This document shows, one piece after another, positions 1-13,544 of a stretch of 64,000 nt of DNA. The first letter of the stretch is position 1. Each line of letters opens with the position of its first letter. The notes beneath the pieces are model-generated. The model searched no databases. It saw only the letters and a program-made list of their open reading frames with translations, and was not told the DNA's origin. Source of the DNA: Orbilia blumenaviensis (lineage: Eukaryota; Ascomycota; Orbiliomycetes; Orbiliales; Orbiliaceae); NCBI GenBank assembly GCA_036872755.1, contig JAVHNS010000012.1, positions 1,475,962-1,539,961 of the forward strand. Direction: 5' to 3'. A program made the translations under genes and the position numbers.

Positions 1-3000
1 GCAACTTCTTGGAGCATTTGATCTCCGGTAACCGTGTCGATAACTCGGATCGGGCGGTATCTGACGCCTTTCGCAGGTCCGACCTCGAGGCCCATCGGGT
101 CTCGTTCAGAGAACTCAATTGCTTTCTCCTGAACAAGGCCAAGCAGTTCTTGTATTATAGCCCACCTATCTCTACCCCCTTCCAAAGTTAATTGACTCCC
201 CATCGTATATAGTAACTGGTATTTGATATGAAGTATCTCGTCGCATTCATCCAGGATGTCTCGAGAATTTTTTGACAGCCACTCCTGGCATGCGACCAGC
301 GGCTCTGATATTTCCTGTTGTTCTTGTATTATCTTTTCAACTCCCATCAGTTTGAACGACAATATGTGCTCAGGAAGGGTTAGAATGATGGCTCCGGATT
401 TCATGCAATCTTCATAAAAATTCCTAATCGTCTCGATCCTCTCCTTTGAAAGATCCATATTTCGCCAAAATGGTAAGTAGTAGACCCGTCTGTCGCACAG
501 ACCACCGAGTCTCCGTACCAGAATCTCAAACATCTCATCAGATAGTGGCTTCGGCACAATGGATCTCACAAGCTTTTTTGTATCAGCAAGGGCAGCAGCT
601 ACCGCCGGTACGATTACCTTTCAACATCGGGGTTAGGCATGCATCCTGAATAGTTAGGGGAGCGTTGGTTGGCTTATTACTTACAGCAGACTTTCCTTCG
701 CCCATGTTTAGCTGCATTACCGCATTATTCGATTTGCTATCGTCCATCATAGAAAAGCCGATACTCGCTTGAACGGGTCGGATCAGCATTTCTGAGTCTA
801 GCTCCAACAAAAGCCAATCGATATATTCTTCCGAATTCCAGTTCTGCCGCCCTGCATTCCGTACCTCCCGCTCGAACTCTTGAACAAAACCTCTGCATGC
901 CAAGCCTACAAGGCGACTTGCTCTCTGCTCCCATGTTATAGCCTCGCCCAGAGCAATGATAGCTCTTACCCATTCACGAGGAAGCTCCCAGCGTTCCGCC
1001 AGCCGTAGTCTCCGGAGTAACTGCAACTTGGTGATGTCGGGCCAAAGCCCGCTCTTCTTTTGAAGCCATTGCACCTTTGTGTTGGGGGATAGGATACGGG
1101 ATATATCGGACATTAGTTTCTCGACGTTTGCAGCAGCCAGTCGCTGGTGTGTTTGCAACTCTACTAACGTAACTGGTATCTCTTTGAGACCTCGAGCCAG
1201 CCCAGAGTTCCTTAAAGCCTTTATGCTCTCCAGAAGGTCGTTGGCATACTGTTTCGTGAATTTTTGGTCTGAGTTTTCCAGATAGTTAGCCAGCGAAACA
1301 AGTCGCCGGATACTCAGGTTGTCGTCCATTTCTATCTCATCATGAATGAGAGAGTACGGTCTTGTAGTTTCTATCTCCAGACTCCCAGGAACCGATCTCT
1401 CTTTCAACAATTCTCTCAAAGTGGGGGTGTGCTCTCGTGGCTGTGACGACTGATCTGCGTGCTCTTGGAGGCAGGTCACAGCCGAATAACCAAATGGCCT
1501 CAGCACGGCTACATCGCCTTTTAAATGTTGCAGTCTTGCGGTTACCTCAGTTAGGTGGTTTGACAATTCCAAGTTCCGGAAACAAGTTTGAAATCTGCCC
1601 GTAATATTATCCATTGCCGATGATAGCTTGAGAAGAGGATAGTCGCCATAGGGCGGGTAGATAACGCTTTGGTTCGGCCACTGGTCGAGTATTTCCTGGG
1701 CAGCATGTTCGACTTGGTGCCGGAGGTCGTTCTCGTAGGCAGAATGCCGTCTCCTGCGCCACTCTGCTTCCGTTTCACATGATTGTCGTGACCAACTGTC
1801 GTATTGGGATTGCTCATATGACAGTGACGATGACTGAAGAAAATCTTTTATATCCGCTATGTCAGGTTTGGTCCCCATATTCGGCTCGAAAGATCGGTAT
1901 GGAGGAATTGGGAGGTCGCTAAAAACGGTATTGGTCGCTACCACTAGGAGGGACTTCAAGAATTGTCGGTTGGCCGGATTGTCGTACACGAAGAAACTGA
2001 ACACGAAGAGCAATCCGAATCGATTTCCCTTTGTTGCCTTCCGACAGAGCTCGTAAAGAGTGCACCATAAATCAGACGGCGCTCTCCCAGCCCACCCCGA
2101 AGAATACTCGAGAGCGAAATCTGATAGGCACCCGGTCAACATGGGTTTCTCCATAAGCGAATCGAAGTTTGCATCCAGGTCTTGTTTCTCCTGCCATTTA
2201 AACGACGCCCTTGCGATATCCTGGGTAGAAGCCTCCCTGTCACCCACTGTGTTTCTTAGACTCTGTGAAATCGCCATTGAGTTTCGGTTCGAGGCACGTG
2301 GGTCCCCCGGGGAGAAATTGCTACTGATGTTTCGTCCTCGCTCTAATAAGTCGTTTGATCCCATTTCCACAACATCATGCCCCTGTGATCTCTCGATTAG
2401 AAACTGACGACGGGTCCAATCGTCGAATATATCCCCGACGGCGGCATAGAACTCGTCGTGTTGTACCCACGTTGGTATGCATCCATTCCAACCGACGGTT
2501 TGTATCTTACGTGAACGGCTAGAATAGAAGTGCCGTGACGGTGTCAGGCTAGCGATCTGGTTTAGAATGCAGGCCTCATCATTGTGAAGCTCTCGGAAAC
2601 AGAACGAAGCCGCGTTCTTTAGCAGATCCAGGGACTCGCCAACTCCTGTGCGGCCGGTCAGAGGGTCCTCAATAATCCCGCTCGTCAAAGCGTGAAGGTA
2701 GATCCGGGTGTATCGTGCTCTAGGCGTCCCATCATCTCGAACTTGATTCAGGAACCTATCGATATGGTAGATTGTGTAATTCCGCTCGTCGTCGGTATGA
2801 TGTATTTCAATAACACAGTGATTGCCAGTCTCCGACAGTTTTGACTTGATGGAGCCAAACGGAACTAGGGCACATTCTTTATTCAAATGGTCGTTCCTGC
2901 TCCTAAGCTTTAGGAAGTTCTTCAGCCCGATGAAAGTCCCGAGATCCTGACAGCAATCGACAACCCAGCCTTTGAGGGTCTCACACTCGAAAAGGTTCGA

Positions 3001-6000
3001 TTTGTTCAGAAAGAACTTGAGCTTGTACCTGGGTAGGTCCACAAAGATCCTTGTGTCCTGGTTAGTCGTTGAGACGAGGTAGTCATGAGCTTCGATCGGC
3101 TGTAAAGTCCTATGTGCCATAGCATGAATGTTACCACCTATATCAAGGAGCTTATCGAAGCCTCTTTCCATAGCCCAAAAGCCATCATTCCTACTGAGAA
3201 CCCAGTCACCTGCTGACGGGCTTTCTATCCACCAGCGATCTGACTGGTAAAATATCACCTCTTCTCGGTTGAGATTTAACCACTGGCTCCCACCTCGGAC
3301 CAGTGGACTTGGAATCTCGCCCAGAAACTTTTCTGAGGGAATGAATTCATAATCCTCTCCATTTTGCTTCCGAATGACCATGTTACCGCCTTCCAGGTGA
3401 AAATGTAAGATTGCCCCGTAAAATTTGTTCTTCGTCTGATAAGACATATTCGGCATTTTAGATGGAAAGACATCAAATATTCGCTATAACGTGTTAGAAA
3501 TGTTGTTCGTGGTTGGCTACCAACCGAAACGATCTCAACTTACATTTCCGAATAATTTAACGTAGCTCCCGTGTGTGAAGTAGCCCTCGGGAAGCCTCCC
3601 GTTGGGTTTCCCGTTAACAAGCAATTTCCCCTGTAAGATGTTCAAGTGGACCACCATGGTCTCAGAGCCGTCACATCCATCTGAACTCAATTTCCACCAG
3701 CGATCAGCTGGTTGACTGAGCTGACGCCACGTCCCAAATAGTTTCTGAGCCGGAAAAACAGCCTTAAGAACGCTGAACAAAATTCTGGGGTCTTGACGGA
3801 TACATTCGTGGACGTAGCCTTCCGCAGTTATTGCAAACCGCCGGTTAGCTTCCAACAAAAAGCTGAGATCCTGTGGTAGTTTTGAAAAAATTCCAAAGCA
3901 GTTATCGTGAACAGTAATCTGACAAACAAGGAATTGAACAACATCTTCAGGGAGGCTAAACATGTGAGACAGAAGATCCTGGTCGACGTCGAAAGTGCTA
4001 CATTGTATTCCCGAGATCTTGAGCAGCCAATACCAGAGAGTTTTGACCAAATCGGGCTCAAACGCGGCTTCGAGTTTTGACTGGATGCTTTTGATCCAAG
4101 GGTCGCAAACCTTTCGCGCTTCCTTCAGGAAACCGACAACATCCAACTTCACGCTACAATGGCCTGCGGTCACTAAGCGACGCGCGAGCAAAATAAAGAG
4201 TTTGAGTCTGTTCGCCTGCTCCCAGTTGTCTTTGAGTACGCTCAACTCTTGACGTAGAGATTTCAGAAGTTCCCGTGAAAGCTCCTCCTCTGAGAGTGTG
4301 AGATGAGAGTCTCTCCTCCAGTCGGAACCGTCAGTGGCCACCCCAGCATGGCAAGCTGCGTGCAAAACGAGCGTAAATACGGATTCGTCTTTGAAAGCTA
4401 GATCATCTTTTTGGAGCTCAGTAAGAATGTTGTGCCACTGAATACGGTCACCTGATCGAAGAGAAGCGAACGCTTCGTACTCGTGAAGTGTCAAAGACGC
4501 TGGGCACTTGTGTTGCTCAGCAATCACCGTGTTGTGAGTGTGGCTAGTGTGATTTACCGCGTATGACAACGCCTCGTAAGGAGTCTTCGACAGGTCTGAT
4601 TCGCATAATGGGACAAGACTATGAGTTTTGTGGCGAGATTCAATCCATTCCTCCTTCTCAGCATCTAACGGTAGATAACGGCCAGCATGTTCCACCAGAA
4701 CCCTGCTTTCGTCGGCAGGAATTCTGATTTCGGAACAAATTGGATTTGCCTTAGATGCCCATGTAACTCGACCACAGGAGTGGGATTTGACGGAAGCGAG
4801 AATGTCCCAGTTATTGAAGCCGTAAAAATTGGCTGCAAGGGGCGACTCATTGTCAACGCTTTTGCAGACATCCAGCATAATGTAATATGTTACATCCCTC
4901 CAAGTGACAAAGTGCTCTGGTGGTTGTAGCTCAAAAACTACCACCTTGATTTCATTTTCGTCTATCGGAAGTGGCCACTCGTTGACTTTAATCCTCATAG
5001 ATGCTGCTTGGTTCTCCAGGTTACATTTGCGGCAAGGGCTCCAATGGTAAGAATCACCCTTCTGGTTTATCCTATAGTCGCAGGACAGCCCTTGAGCATC
5101 CCGCCGGAGTTGTTCATACTGCTCATTTAGTCGCTCCCGCTCTCTCTTCTTCTCTTCTCTAGCGGCCTCAGCTCTCCGGATAATTTCCGACCTCAAGGTT
5201 TGCAGATCAATCGATTGATTATAGTAGTGGACTGCAAAGTTGGTCGCGGATATCTGTCTACCAAAAACTGATGATCGATTCGATTCCTTCGCGGTTGAAT
5301 GACGGTATTGAAGATAGTCTTCAATCCTAAGAAGTCGTTCCATATCTTCTTTTTGAATAAATAGAACTGGTTCAAGCAACTCGCTTGGGAGCTCCGGTGA
5401 ATAGTGAAGTAGCAAAGGCTCCTTTCCACCAATAATTTTGTCAAGCCACACCCACATTTCCATTATTGTAAGAATCATCCTTGAAGTATCAAGAATGTTG
5501 TGATTAACATACGCCTGTGATGCTTTCATGTGATACTGCCTGATATTCGTGGATAGAAAACTGATGACGTCCGCTTGATCGTCCATAGACACAGAAGAAC
5601 ACCAGTTTTCTAGATTTTCCTTTATCCAGTTCTCGAAATCAATCAAACTGATTGCTGCCTCAGTCTCTGTCCCCTTTGGTAGTTTCGGAGGCGAGTCTAA
5701 AGCGATATGGCGTTGTTTCTCTCGGGGGTCGTTGACCACCGGTATGATGACACTAGGACTTCGGTACGCCTTTATTCGCTCCTCCACCCAAGCAGAAGTA
5801 TTTCGCAAGTGAAGACGGGTATTTTCTGTGATATTCGCAGCAGTGTTTAAATCAAATTCCCATTCGACCATCCGTTTCGAACCTGAAATTTCAACCTGCC
5901 AACGGCTTGAAAGTACGTCGAATGCTTTTCTTGCTGTGCTCGAAGTCCTCTCGAGCATAGTTAGAGGGAGTTTTGTCTCTCCAATTTTGGAAGCCCGGCA

Positions 6001-6919
6001 GGCGAGTTTGCGGCTGGTGCAAGATAGAGAATAACTATCAATTTCAAGCCGGCTAGCTTGGTCGAGGATGACACGAACTGTCTCCAACAAGAAGCATTTG
6101 TACTCGTCGTAACCTAAGGCGATTTGTAGAGCTACTCGGACGACCAACCATAACCCGCTTCGCCTCCACGGGTCCAGAGCAGATTTACAATTAGCCTCAT
6201 CCCGCAAGCTCTTCCATATGCTCTGTGCCGCAAACTCCTTCCCGATCCCACGCATCATTCCGGTAAAAAGCTCAATGATGTATCGCGGATCAGCGACATC
6301 TCTAGTCTCCGATAAGTCGTTCCCACCCTCTCGAGACTTGGAAAGAGTTTCGGTTTGCTGGACATTCATATGGTGTAGAAAACTACCAAGTTCTCTCAAG
6401 AAGGCGGGGTCCTTAGCTACTTCCCACGGTATTGCGGTCGCAGGGCCTGGGAATTTGCATTTTAGGCGCCCCTTACAACCCAAAATAGCCTCCGGAACGG
6501 GAGAAGCTTCGAAAACTTCTACTTGAAGAGAGTCTTCATGTCTTCGGAAAATAATTCCTGCATTTTGCTTGAAAACATGTAGCGCAAATATATCTACACC
6601 TCCTTGTCAATATCTATTTAGTTAATCTTCTAGGGTTTTAGGAGATCTCCATACCCCCTTCTTCTAAATGTAATATCGTATCTCTCAACCGTTGCGGGAA
6701 ATCTGCAGCAGGCTCATGGATTCTAGCTGTCAACTCCAAGATCTTCTTCGCTTTGATTGAGGCGGGTGAGTTCGAGCTGTAGGAAATGTACTCCCCAGCC
6801 ACCCCAGCTAGAAACTCTAGCAGCTCGAAGTTTTTTGACCTCAGATCATTTTCTTCTTGTTGCGGAACTCTTGGTGGTAGGATGACATGATTAATTATGA
6901 AACGAAGCGTGTCTTTGTT
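1..6919 (-). CDS. Giant DUF6606/DUF3638/DUF3645-family protein, 3' end outside the window
   Basis: Seen: four coding blocks join in frame: 6919(or earlier)-6655, 6602-3544, 3483-685 and 617-1. The introns between them are 6654-6603 (GTATGG...ACAAG), 3543-3484 (GTAAGT, branch-like TCTAAC, TATAG) and 684-618 (GTAAGT, CTAAC, AAAG). About 2,246 codons are visible. Landmarks in order: an N-terminal NHVILPPRVPQ; HVFKQNAGIIFRR and FPGPATAIP; a CRKC...NEWPLP segment (about 5050-4970); QLNMGEGKSA at about 720-685, continued after the intron by VIVPAVAAALAD; LPEHILSFKLMG; and LDECDEIL, a P-loop and DExD-like pair. Known: fungal members are about 3,000 residues; databases often label them ubiquitinyl hydrolase, but the biochemical role is unsettled. 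Inference: nucleotide-binding, probably intact, since no stop or frameshift interrupts the exons. The true start is unresolved. An in-frame TAA at 6922-6920 means a further upstream exon is needed; an ATG near 7052 opens a 38-codon candidate. Confidence 0.9.
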
Positions 6920-9900
6920 TAGGCCTGCGATCTGGACGTATTAGTCACATCCCTACAGGGAGACACAAGCCAATATATGAGGAAACTGACCCGGAAACGG
7001 AGGCACCGTTCTGAGGCCTGTCGTGCTGGGCAAAAGCCGGCTATGGTCGTGAAGTAGGTTGGGTATGGTCATGGTTGCGTGATAGTCATGTATGATCGTC
7101 CGCTATCCATATGTTTGGGCAAATGTAAAGGCGGTTCCGGAAAGCTTGATTCTACGATCAAATATGTATCGGAATCGGCTATATTTGTATTTCTTATCTA
7201 GCTGCTGCCAAATCTGTTGATTATCATCTGCAGATCTGCACCTTGTGCCTTAAGCCTTGAATGAACATATATTGATGGGTAGCTATCGATAGGCAACTAT
7301 ATCGTGCCTGAAACCAAAGTCTCAAGCATTGATTGGCCCAAAACTATAGTCAGAATCCTCGATGGAGCTCGCCGCTTTTAAGGCGCACACGGCAAGTAGC
7401 ATCTCTACACGATCATTAGTATAAACGACTGATTAGAGATAACTTGCCCTAGTGGAACGCTAAGGTCACGTCATGTCTTACCACCGTTTCGGCGACGACG
7501 TCAGGCCTTCGTGGAGATAGGCGACTTCATATATTGCCGCCATTAGTACGTGTTTCAATAGATGAGATCTCTGGTGGAAGGAACGATAGAAGCTAACATC
7601 CTCGCGATCTAATGCTATTCAAGCGACAATCCAGCTCCTGATTCATTTTAAGAATGAATAATTTTTGCCAAGGATTGGGATACGAGGCGGGCGTGTGGTA
7701 CAGCAAAAGTTGAACTCTCAGCTGTCTTGATACTTCTGTTAGGGTATTCGGAGAATGCCATAGATGCTTAGGCACCCGTCTACAAAATGTAAACTATTTA
7801 CCGCCTTTCGAATTTGTATCACCATACCTTTGGTCTGACAACGTAGCCTATTGATATTACCAAAAGAATACGTAGGTTATATGATTTCCGAACGCAGATG
7901 AAACGGCTGGCACCTCGTGAGAATTTTATAGACTACTAAGTCTAACCCAAAGCTCAAGACCAAAACGCCCGAACCTTGGGCCTCAGCCGCGATTTGACTA
8001 ACAGCCCGTTTATATGGCTTATCCAAACGTGAAAGGCGTATTTTCTTGCTTTTAAATTTTGCTGAAATCTTTTGACGTCTATGTATAAGGCTTATTGTAG
8101 CTTTAGGGAATAATTTGTTTTCAATGTGGGTGTTCTCTCTTTACAGGAATTGAATTTAAATTCTTGAGAAGGGAGAAAGTCTCAAGTTCGGAATTATTTC
8201 GGTAGAGTAATGTGTGATACTAAAGAATCCGGCAGTTTTCTAACAGCCTCGCCACGTTGGGATATTGGAGATGTTGCTAGGAGCAGCCAACTCTAAGTAT
8301 ATCTGTTAAAACCTGTGGTATTTGCTAGGTAGGTTTATACTAACAGGCTGGAACAATCCGATGTGATGCAATAAGTAGTGTTGATAAACTTGAGTCCAGA
8401 AACCTTTTTTTGTCATCTTCCACACAAGCATGCTTTGTTTCAATTCCCATTAGTAAAACTATTTTGTATAATAAATCGATGATACGAAGTAGAATCATTT
8501 TGTATACTTGAAAGGAAAATTGACCTACTTGGCAAATTTTTGGATAATTGGAAGCCAGAGAGCATTAACACGTAAGTTGGAATCGCCACGACAGATGCAG
8601 GTGGTGGGTAAAGCTTTAAGCAAACAGAGGTATAAGATCATATTGGTCAAGCGTAGACCCAATGAGGGGTACCCTATACTGCAGACAGATTTGTGTTGGG
8701 CCTGTTGGATATCGCAGCCCCGGAACCTGCCTGGTCGAAACAGTGTTAGGCATATAATGGAGATTAGTTCAGGTATAGATAACGCGGACAGCCTTTTGGC
8801 TTAACAAACAGAAGCAAAGCATATGCGAAAATACAACACCGATTTAATGGATATTACGGAGTTTCATTTTGCCTCGCCCATCATCGTAAGACCGAGAAAA
8901 CTCTTTTCATATAATGTATTCACGCAAATTACACGAAGACGTTCAAAGTAGAAGAATCTGGGCATGAAAAACAGTTCTGAGTATCACTCGACGAAGGCAA
9001 CATTCAGCAGGAAAGCTGCGGTTTCTTCCATAAATTTTCGATTTCGGAATTTTGAATTTTATGGTAGGTGTGGGAAGGCTTAAGGCCGGTAGTTTCCGAT
9101 CCAACTTAAGTGCTTACCTAGCCATTCTAAAAACGGTCAACTCCCCTGCAAGCACCTGGGACCTGCAGTATCTCGAATGAGATATTTTAGGCAGATCCAT
9201 AAAAACTGCCTGAAAACCTTCAACTCCAGGCACCGTTCAATAGAATTTGCTTTAGTATGCAAGGAATTACGAATTTCTTTTTCCGTAAACGAATCTCATT
9301 CGATACGCTAGGGGCACTACTTCCGACGCTGACCACTATAACGAATGTTAACCTTATGAAGGTCAAGCGTATGTATGCAGCAACGATATTTGCTTGAGTT
9401 ATCCCCCAAAGACTTTCTGCAAGGCATAAGGCCATTGCATTATGCCCGCCCATCCCCAAGTCTATTAGTATCAACATCTTTATCAGCAACATGTTAACAC
9501 TAAGCGAAAATAGGATTTATTCAAGACTGCAGATGTGGTCGCCAATTCCGTTATAATAAAGTAAATCCAGCCTATAGAATAGTCGCGGTCGTTCTAGATC
9601 TCCATTGACTCGCTAATTTGATTTTTTGAATGATATCCAAGATAAAAGTCACGAAAATCTTTGTTAAACAAAACTCTGCTAGGAAAGAATGGAGAATGGT
9701 AGGTAGAAACTGATGGTGGGTAGTAGTTATATTTTGGACTTGAGTCATGCGCTCTACGACAACACGCCAACCCGGTTTCAGCAACCCATACCCCGTAGGA
9801 ACGGGCGTAGACATCTACAACAACGTGGGATACAACCATGAAAGTTACTGCGAAGATAGCAAAATCAAAAATTACAGCATAACCCTAAGCATGGTACTTT

Positions 9901-12119
9901 GGTTAAATGCAAATGTATATGGCTGAAGTAATATCGGCCTAAGATATTTGAATAACTTAGCCGTTGCTTCCTTAACCCTACAAGCCTCCTCAACCAAAGG
10001 ATATGAGAAAACCAGTTCGCTGCCACTTTTCATTTTTTCCACGAACGAAAAAGTCATTCGAAGATATTAGTCTAAAAGTATTCTTCCATAAAATTTTTGT
10101 TACAGCAGACATTTCGGTAGAAAAAATCTCAGAGGATCTTAGACTCGATGCTGACGAGAGCGGAAAATTTCCTGTTGGAGCTCTACCCTCTTCATTCATT
10201 CCGACTCGCCCGCCGGGAAGAGCCAACTGAACCACCCCTCGGGGCACGGTGGGAAATATGGATTATCGAAACGAACCACTCCTGCATAAGGTAGATTTGG
10301 GCAGCAGCCAAGAATTCTCCGCGAGCTACGTGAAAGACTGGTCATAAACTTTCATGAATGTCCTCTAATAGCAACGGCTAGCTAGTCAGTATTTTAGCGA
10401 TATGCCCTGGATTGATATACGAGAGCAAGCCAAAAGAAATGCACTGTTACCACAACTTGTTCGATTTAGAAAGCTGAATTTGCCTAAGATAAATATCCTG
10501 TAACTTTCTAAACCTTACAAACAGGATATTGCCACCAGACCTCCAGCTGGAGATTACAATAGCATAAATTAAAATATAAGGACCGGGTACCTCGTACTGC
10601 TCGCTGTTGTCGTGCCGCCGGCAGCAATAACCACGCATAGCCCGTCTGGCATGCATGCATTCATCCACGCAGTTATTCAGGCAGAGTTGCCATTATTTGC
10701 CTCGCCCCATTCAAATTTCTTATTTATTCCCCCGTGAGGTCGAGTTGGCCGTATCCGGAATGCGTTGAAACTAGCACACAACACCAAGTATATGGTGTGA
10801 ATCACTCCAAAGTCTATATAGATAACTTTGCAATTTTACGAAACAAAGAAAAAAGTTTAAAAAAAAAAGTGGCGGAATAAACCCCGTATAGTCCCTCATT
10901 TGCAATCTCACGATGCTAGCATACGCTTATGACATCACACGGATCGATTACGTAGATGTGAACTATCAAATGTTTTTCTTGTAAGGAAATAGCGGAGTAG
11001 GCGTCTCCCGCAGCTAATTCGATTTAAAATCCTTAGCGGTTGGCCGTTCTAGCAACCTCAAAATCATCAAACGACTCCCCAATCAAATATAGCAATAGTA
11101 AACAATAACGGAGTTGACTCCCGACAGACGTTCAGCTCTTCATATCATCCAATTTGACTGCCTCTCAAAAAAATGGAAGATTGGGTATGCCCATTATTAA
11201 TATCTTAGAATCACTGTCGTATAACAGAAGACTAAAATAATGTCAATAGCTAAACGTACTTTCACCCCAACTTAGCCCAGCACAAATGATCATCTTCACG
11301 GAACGGAAGTTCACCAGTTACAACTGGGATCCTCCAAACATCTCTGCTATCCCGATAAACGACAGTACATCTGCGTTCGATTTAACAGATATGGCAAAAA
11401 TTGAAAACTACAAAAGAGAAACAGTAATACGCGCCATTACTGAACTTAACCAGAAGGAAATTCGGCAAGGGTATCGATGGGTCATTTCTGGGTTACGACG
11501 GACGGACGATGCGCTTTTATTGATTGCCAAAGTTGTTCAAAACAATTAATTTCCATAACATCCTCAAAATCACTTTCTATTTCTTTTTATTCTATGAACT
11601 ACAGCTGAATACTAGTATTGGAGAGATCGTTACTGCGCGAATAGACGGCTTTATAGGAGATCTATCGAAAGAATAACTAATTATATATATATGACTGATA
11701 TTTTACCCTGCAGTTAATAGGTTTTGGTAGTATTTGAATTTAGAGTTGTGGTTTATGTTATTACTGGGTTGGCAGCACTCCAATCTGTTCTGTGTTGTTG
11801 TTGCAAAATAATTTTGACACTGGAGACTGCCCGAAAGCGCGACCTTCATAGCTGCGGTATATATATAGACCGGAACAATCCGATGGGATACGATAGCCGG
11901 TATTATTGGAGCTCAACTTCAGGCACCCTTTGACTATTCGGTGTCAGTGTATTATCGCACATTATGAAATATAAGTCAATTTGACAAAACAGCTCTAATC
12001 CTATTATTTACATGAAAAATCAGATTTCTTCATTTTTACTTACTATTTCCTAATATTCATAAATATTTTTAATATTATAATAAATAAAAAAATTATATAT
12101 ATTAAATATTATACCTACC
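6920..12119. other. Gene-free, moderate-GC intergenic sequence
   Basis: I find no gene here. Open frames are short (under 100 codons), use no recognisable motif and lack fungal-type introns. The first few hundred bases must contain the promoter and 5' exon of the DUF3638-family gene. Scattered words recur elsewhere: GGAACAATCCGATG at 8350 and again at 11871, and a ~38-base stretch ending in TTTTGGCTTAA near 8806 that resembles one near 60226. This suggests old, unrecognisable repeats. An AT-rich stretch at about 12,010-12,115 precedes the satellites. Confidence 0.6.
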
Positions 12120-12164
12120 TACCAAGCATTGCACCCGCAACTTCGGTCCGGAGTTACTCCCAAA

Positions 12165-12285
12165 AAACCGTGGCCCGAGGTAGGCCACGCCGTCGATCCC
12201 CCCGTACAAAATCCATGGGGATCTGCGTGGCCCGAGATAACTTCGGTCCTCCCATACAAAATGAGCTACCTCGGGCCACGCATTT
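12165..12285. repeat. Cluster of inverted repeats built on GTGGCCCGAGGTAG
   Basis: GCGTGGCCCGAG (12225-12236) is matched by its exact reverse complement CTCGGGCCACGC (12270-12281), a 12-bp stem with a 33-nt loop. Just upstream, GTGGCC (12171-12176) and GGCCAC (12183-12188) form a second, smaller hairpin using the same word. So one motif occurs three times in two orientations within 115 bases. The loops contain ACAAAAT words that also repeat. No gene overlaps. Confidence 0.75.
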
Positions 12286-12330
12286 CCGCTGGAGTTTCCG
12301 GTTGTGTCCTTAGGACAAGCTATGAACATA

Positions 12331-12411
12331 CTATGAAGCCGGACACACTATGAAGCCGGACACACTATGAAGCCGGACACACTATGAAGCCGGACACACT
12401 ATGAAGCCGGA
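12331..12411. repeat. 17-bp tandem array (CTATGAAGCCGGACACA)
   Basis: Four perfect 17-bp copies start at 12331, 12348, 12365 and 12382, followed by a partial fifth from 12399. Degenerate relatives continue to about 12,870 (ATGAAGCCGGA recurs near 12465, 12590, 12630, 12780 and 12850). They are mixed with a second word, TGTGTCCTTAGGACAAGC, seen near 12305 and 12495. It is a satellite with no coding potential. Confidence 0.95.
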
Positions 12412-13144
12412 GTCGCTAGCCAGCCATATATGTATATATGTATGTGATGTATTCCGGACGGATCATGAAGCCGGACAAGCTGCGAATTCCCGTTTGTGTC
12501 CTTAGGACAAGCAGCAAAGCTGTGAAGCTGGGGTATATATGTACATGATGATGTATTTCGGACAGGCTGCGAAGCAGAACACATCATAGCTATGAAGCCG
12601 GACAGGCTATGATGATGGTAACAGGCTATTATGAAGCCGGACATACTACGAAGCCGGAGTCGCCAGCCATATGTGTCCATAGGCATATGATGTATTTCGA
12701 ACACACTATGAAGCTGGACAGACTGAGGCCGGACAGGCTATGATGATAATGATGATGATGATGAACACACCTGTGAAGCCGGATACACTATGAAGCCGGA
12801 CAAGACAGGAAAGGCTTGAAGCTAAAGTGCGGATGAGGAAGCTTAAGTACAATGAAGCCGGACTACAGTGGTGAAGGTGTATTCACGCTAGTATCTCCGC
12901 CAAGACCGCCGGTACGTGAAGAGTTTTCATGAGCCGAAGATTTTGTTGAGGTGGAAAAAAATCCGACGATATTCCCTCCTCCTTCCACCACCACCACTAT
13001 TCGTCGGTGAAGCCTGAAATGCCTTCATAATACCCCCGGAAGCCATCTCCAACAGCTAGAATGTGGTGTAGCAGTAAAACGATCTACCGAAGCCGGAAAA
13101 AAACACGCGATGCAATCCAACAATGAATCTCGAGATACTACCGG

Positions 13145-13185
13145 CGTACATCCACCACCACCACCACCACCACCCCACCACGACC
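13145..13185. repeat. CCA microsatellite
   Basis: A run of about nine consecutive CCA units around 13150-13177. It lies between two satellite regions, and the surrounding sequence (12,880-13,540) shows no gene. Confidence 0.8.
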
Positions 13186-13544
13186 GAACCACATTGTTTA
13201 ATCTTATTAAACCTTCATCGCTAGCACTACTTCCGATACTTACTAGCACGCCGACAATATCATTACGGAGTTCATAGTCTCATTTTACGCGACGAAGCTG
13301 CAGAGGTAGAGGACGTGCTAGCTCTTGATTCTGGGGAGCGAGGGAAAACTTTTGGGGGGAAAACTTTTGGTGGAGGGAAAACTTTCGGGTTGAGGTGTAA
13401 CATTTCCACTTCTGGCTGCATGCAGAACCGAGGTCGGTTAATTATCCAGAGAAGGAAATTTCTCTTTTCGGCGGTACAACACCAATCCTCATACCAAAAA
13501 ACGAAAAGTACCGCTCGAAACGCCTGTCACACTGTCTGGGAAGA

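Noticed and set aside
8508..8804. 98-codon plus-strand frame
   Set aside because: It begins at a non-ATG codon, has no family resemblance, and overlaps a dispersed repeat word.
12331..12411. Regularly spaced repeats resembling a CRISPR array
   Set aside because: Units are contiguous 17-mers without spacers, in a eukaryotic chromosome.
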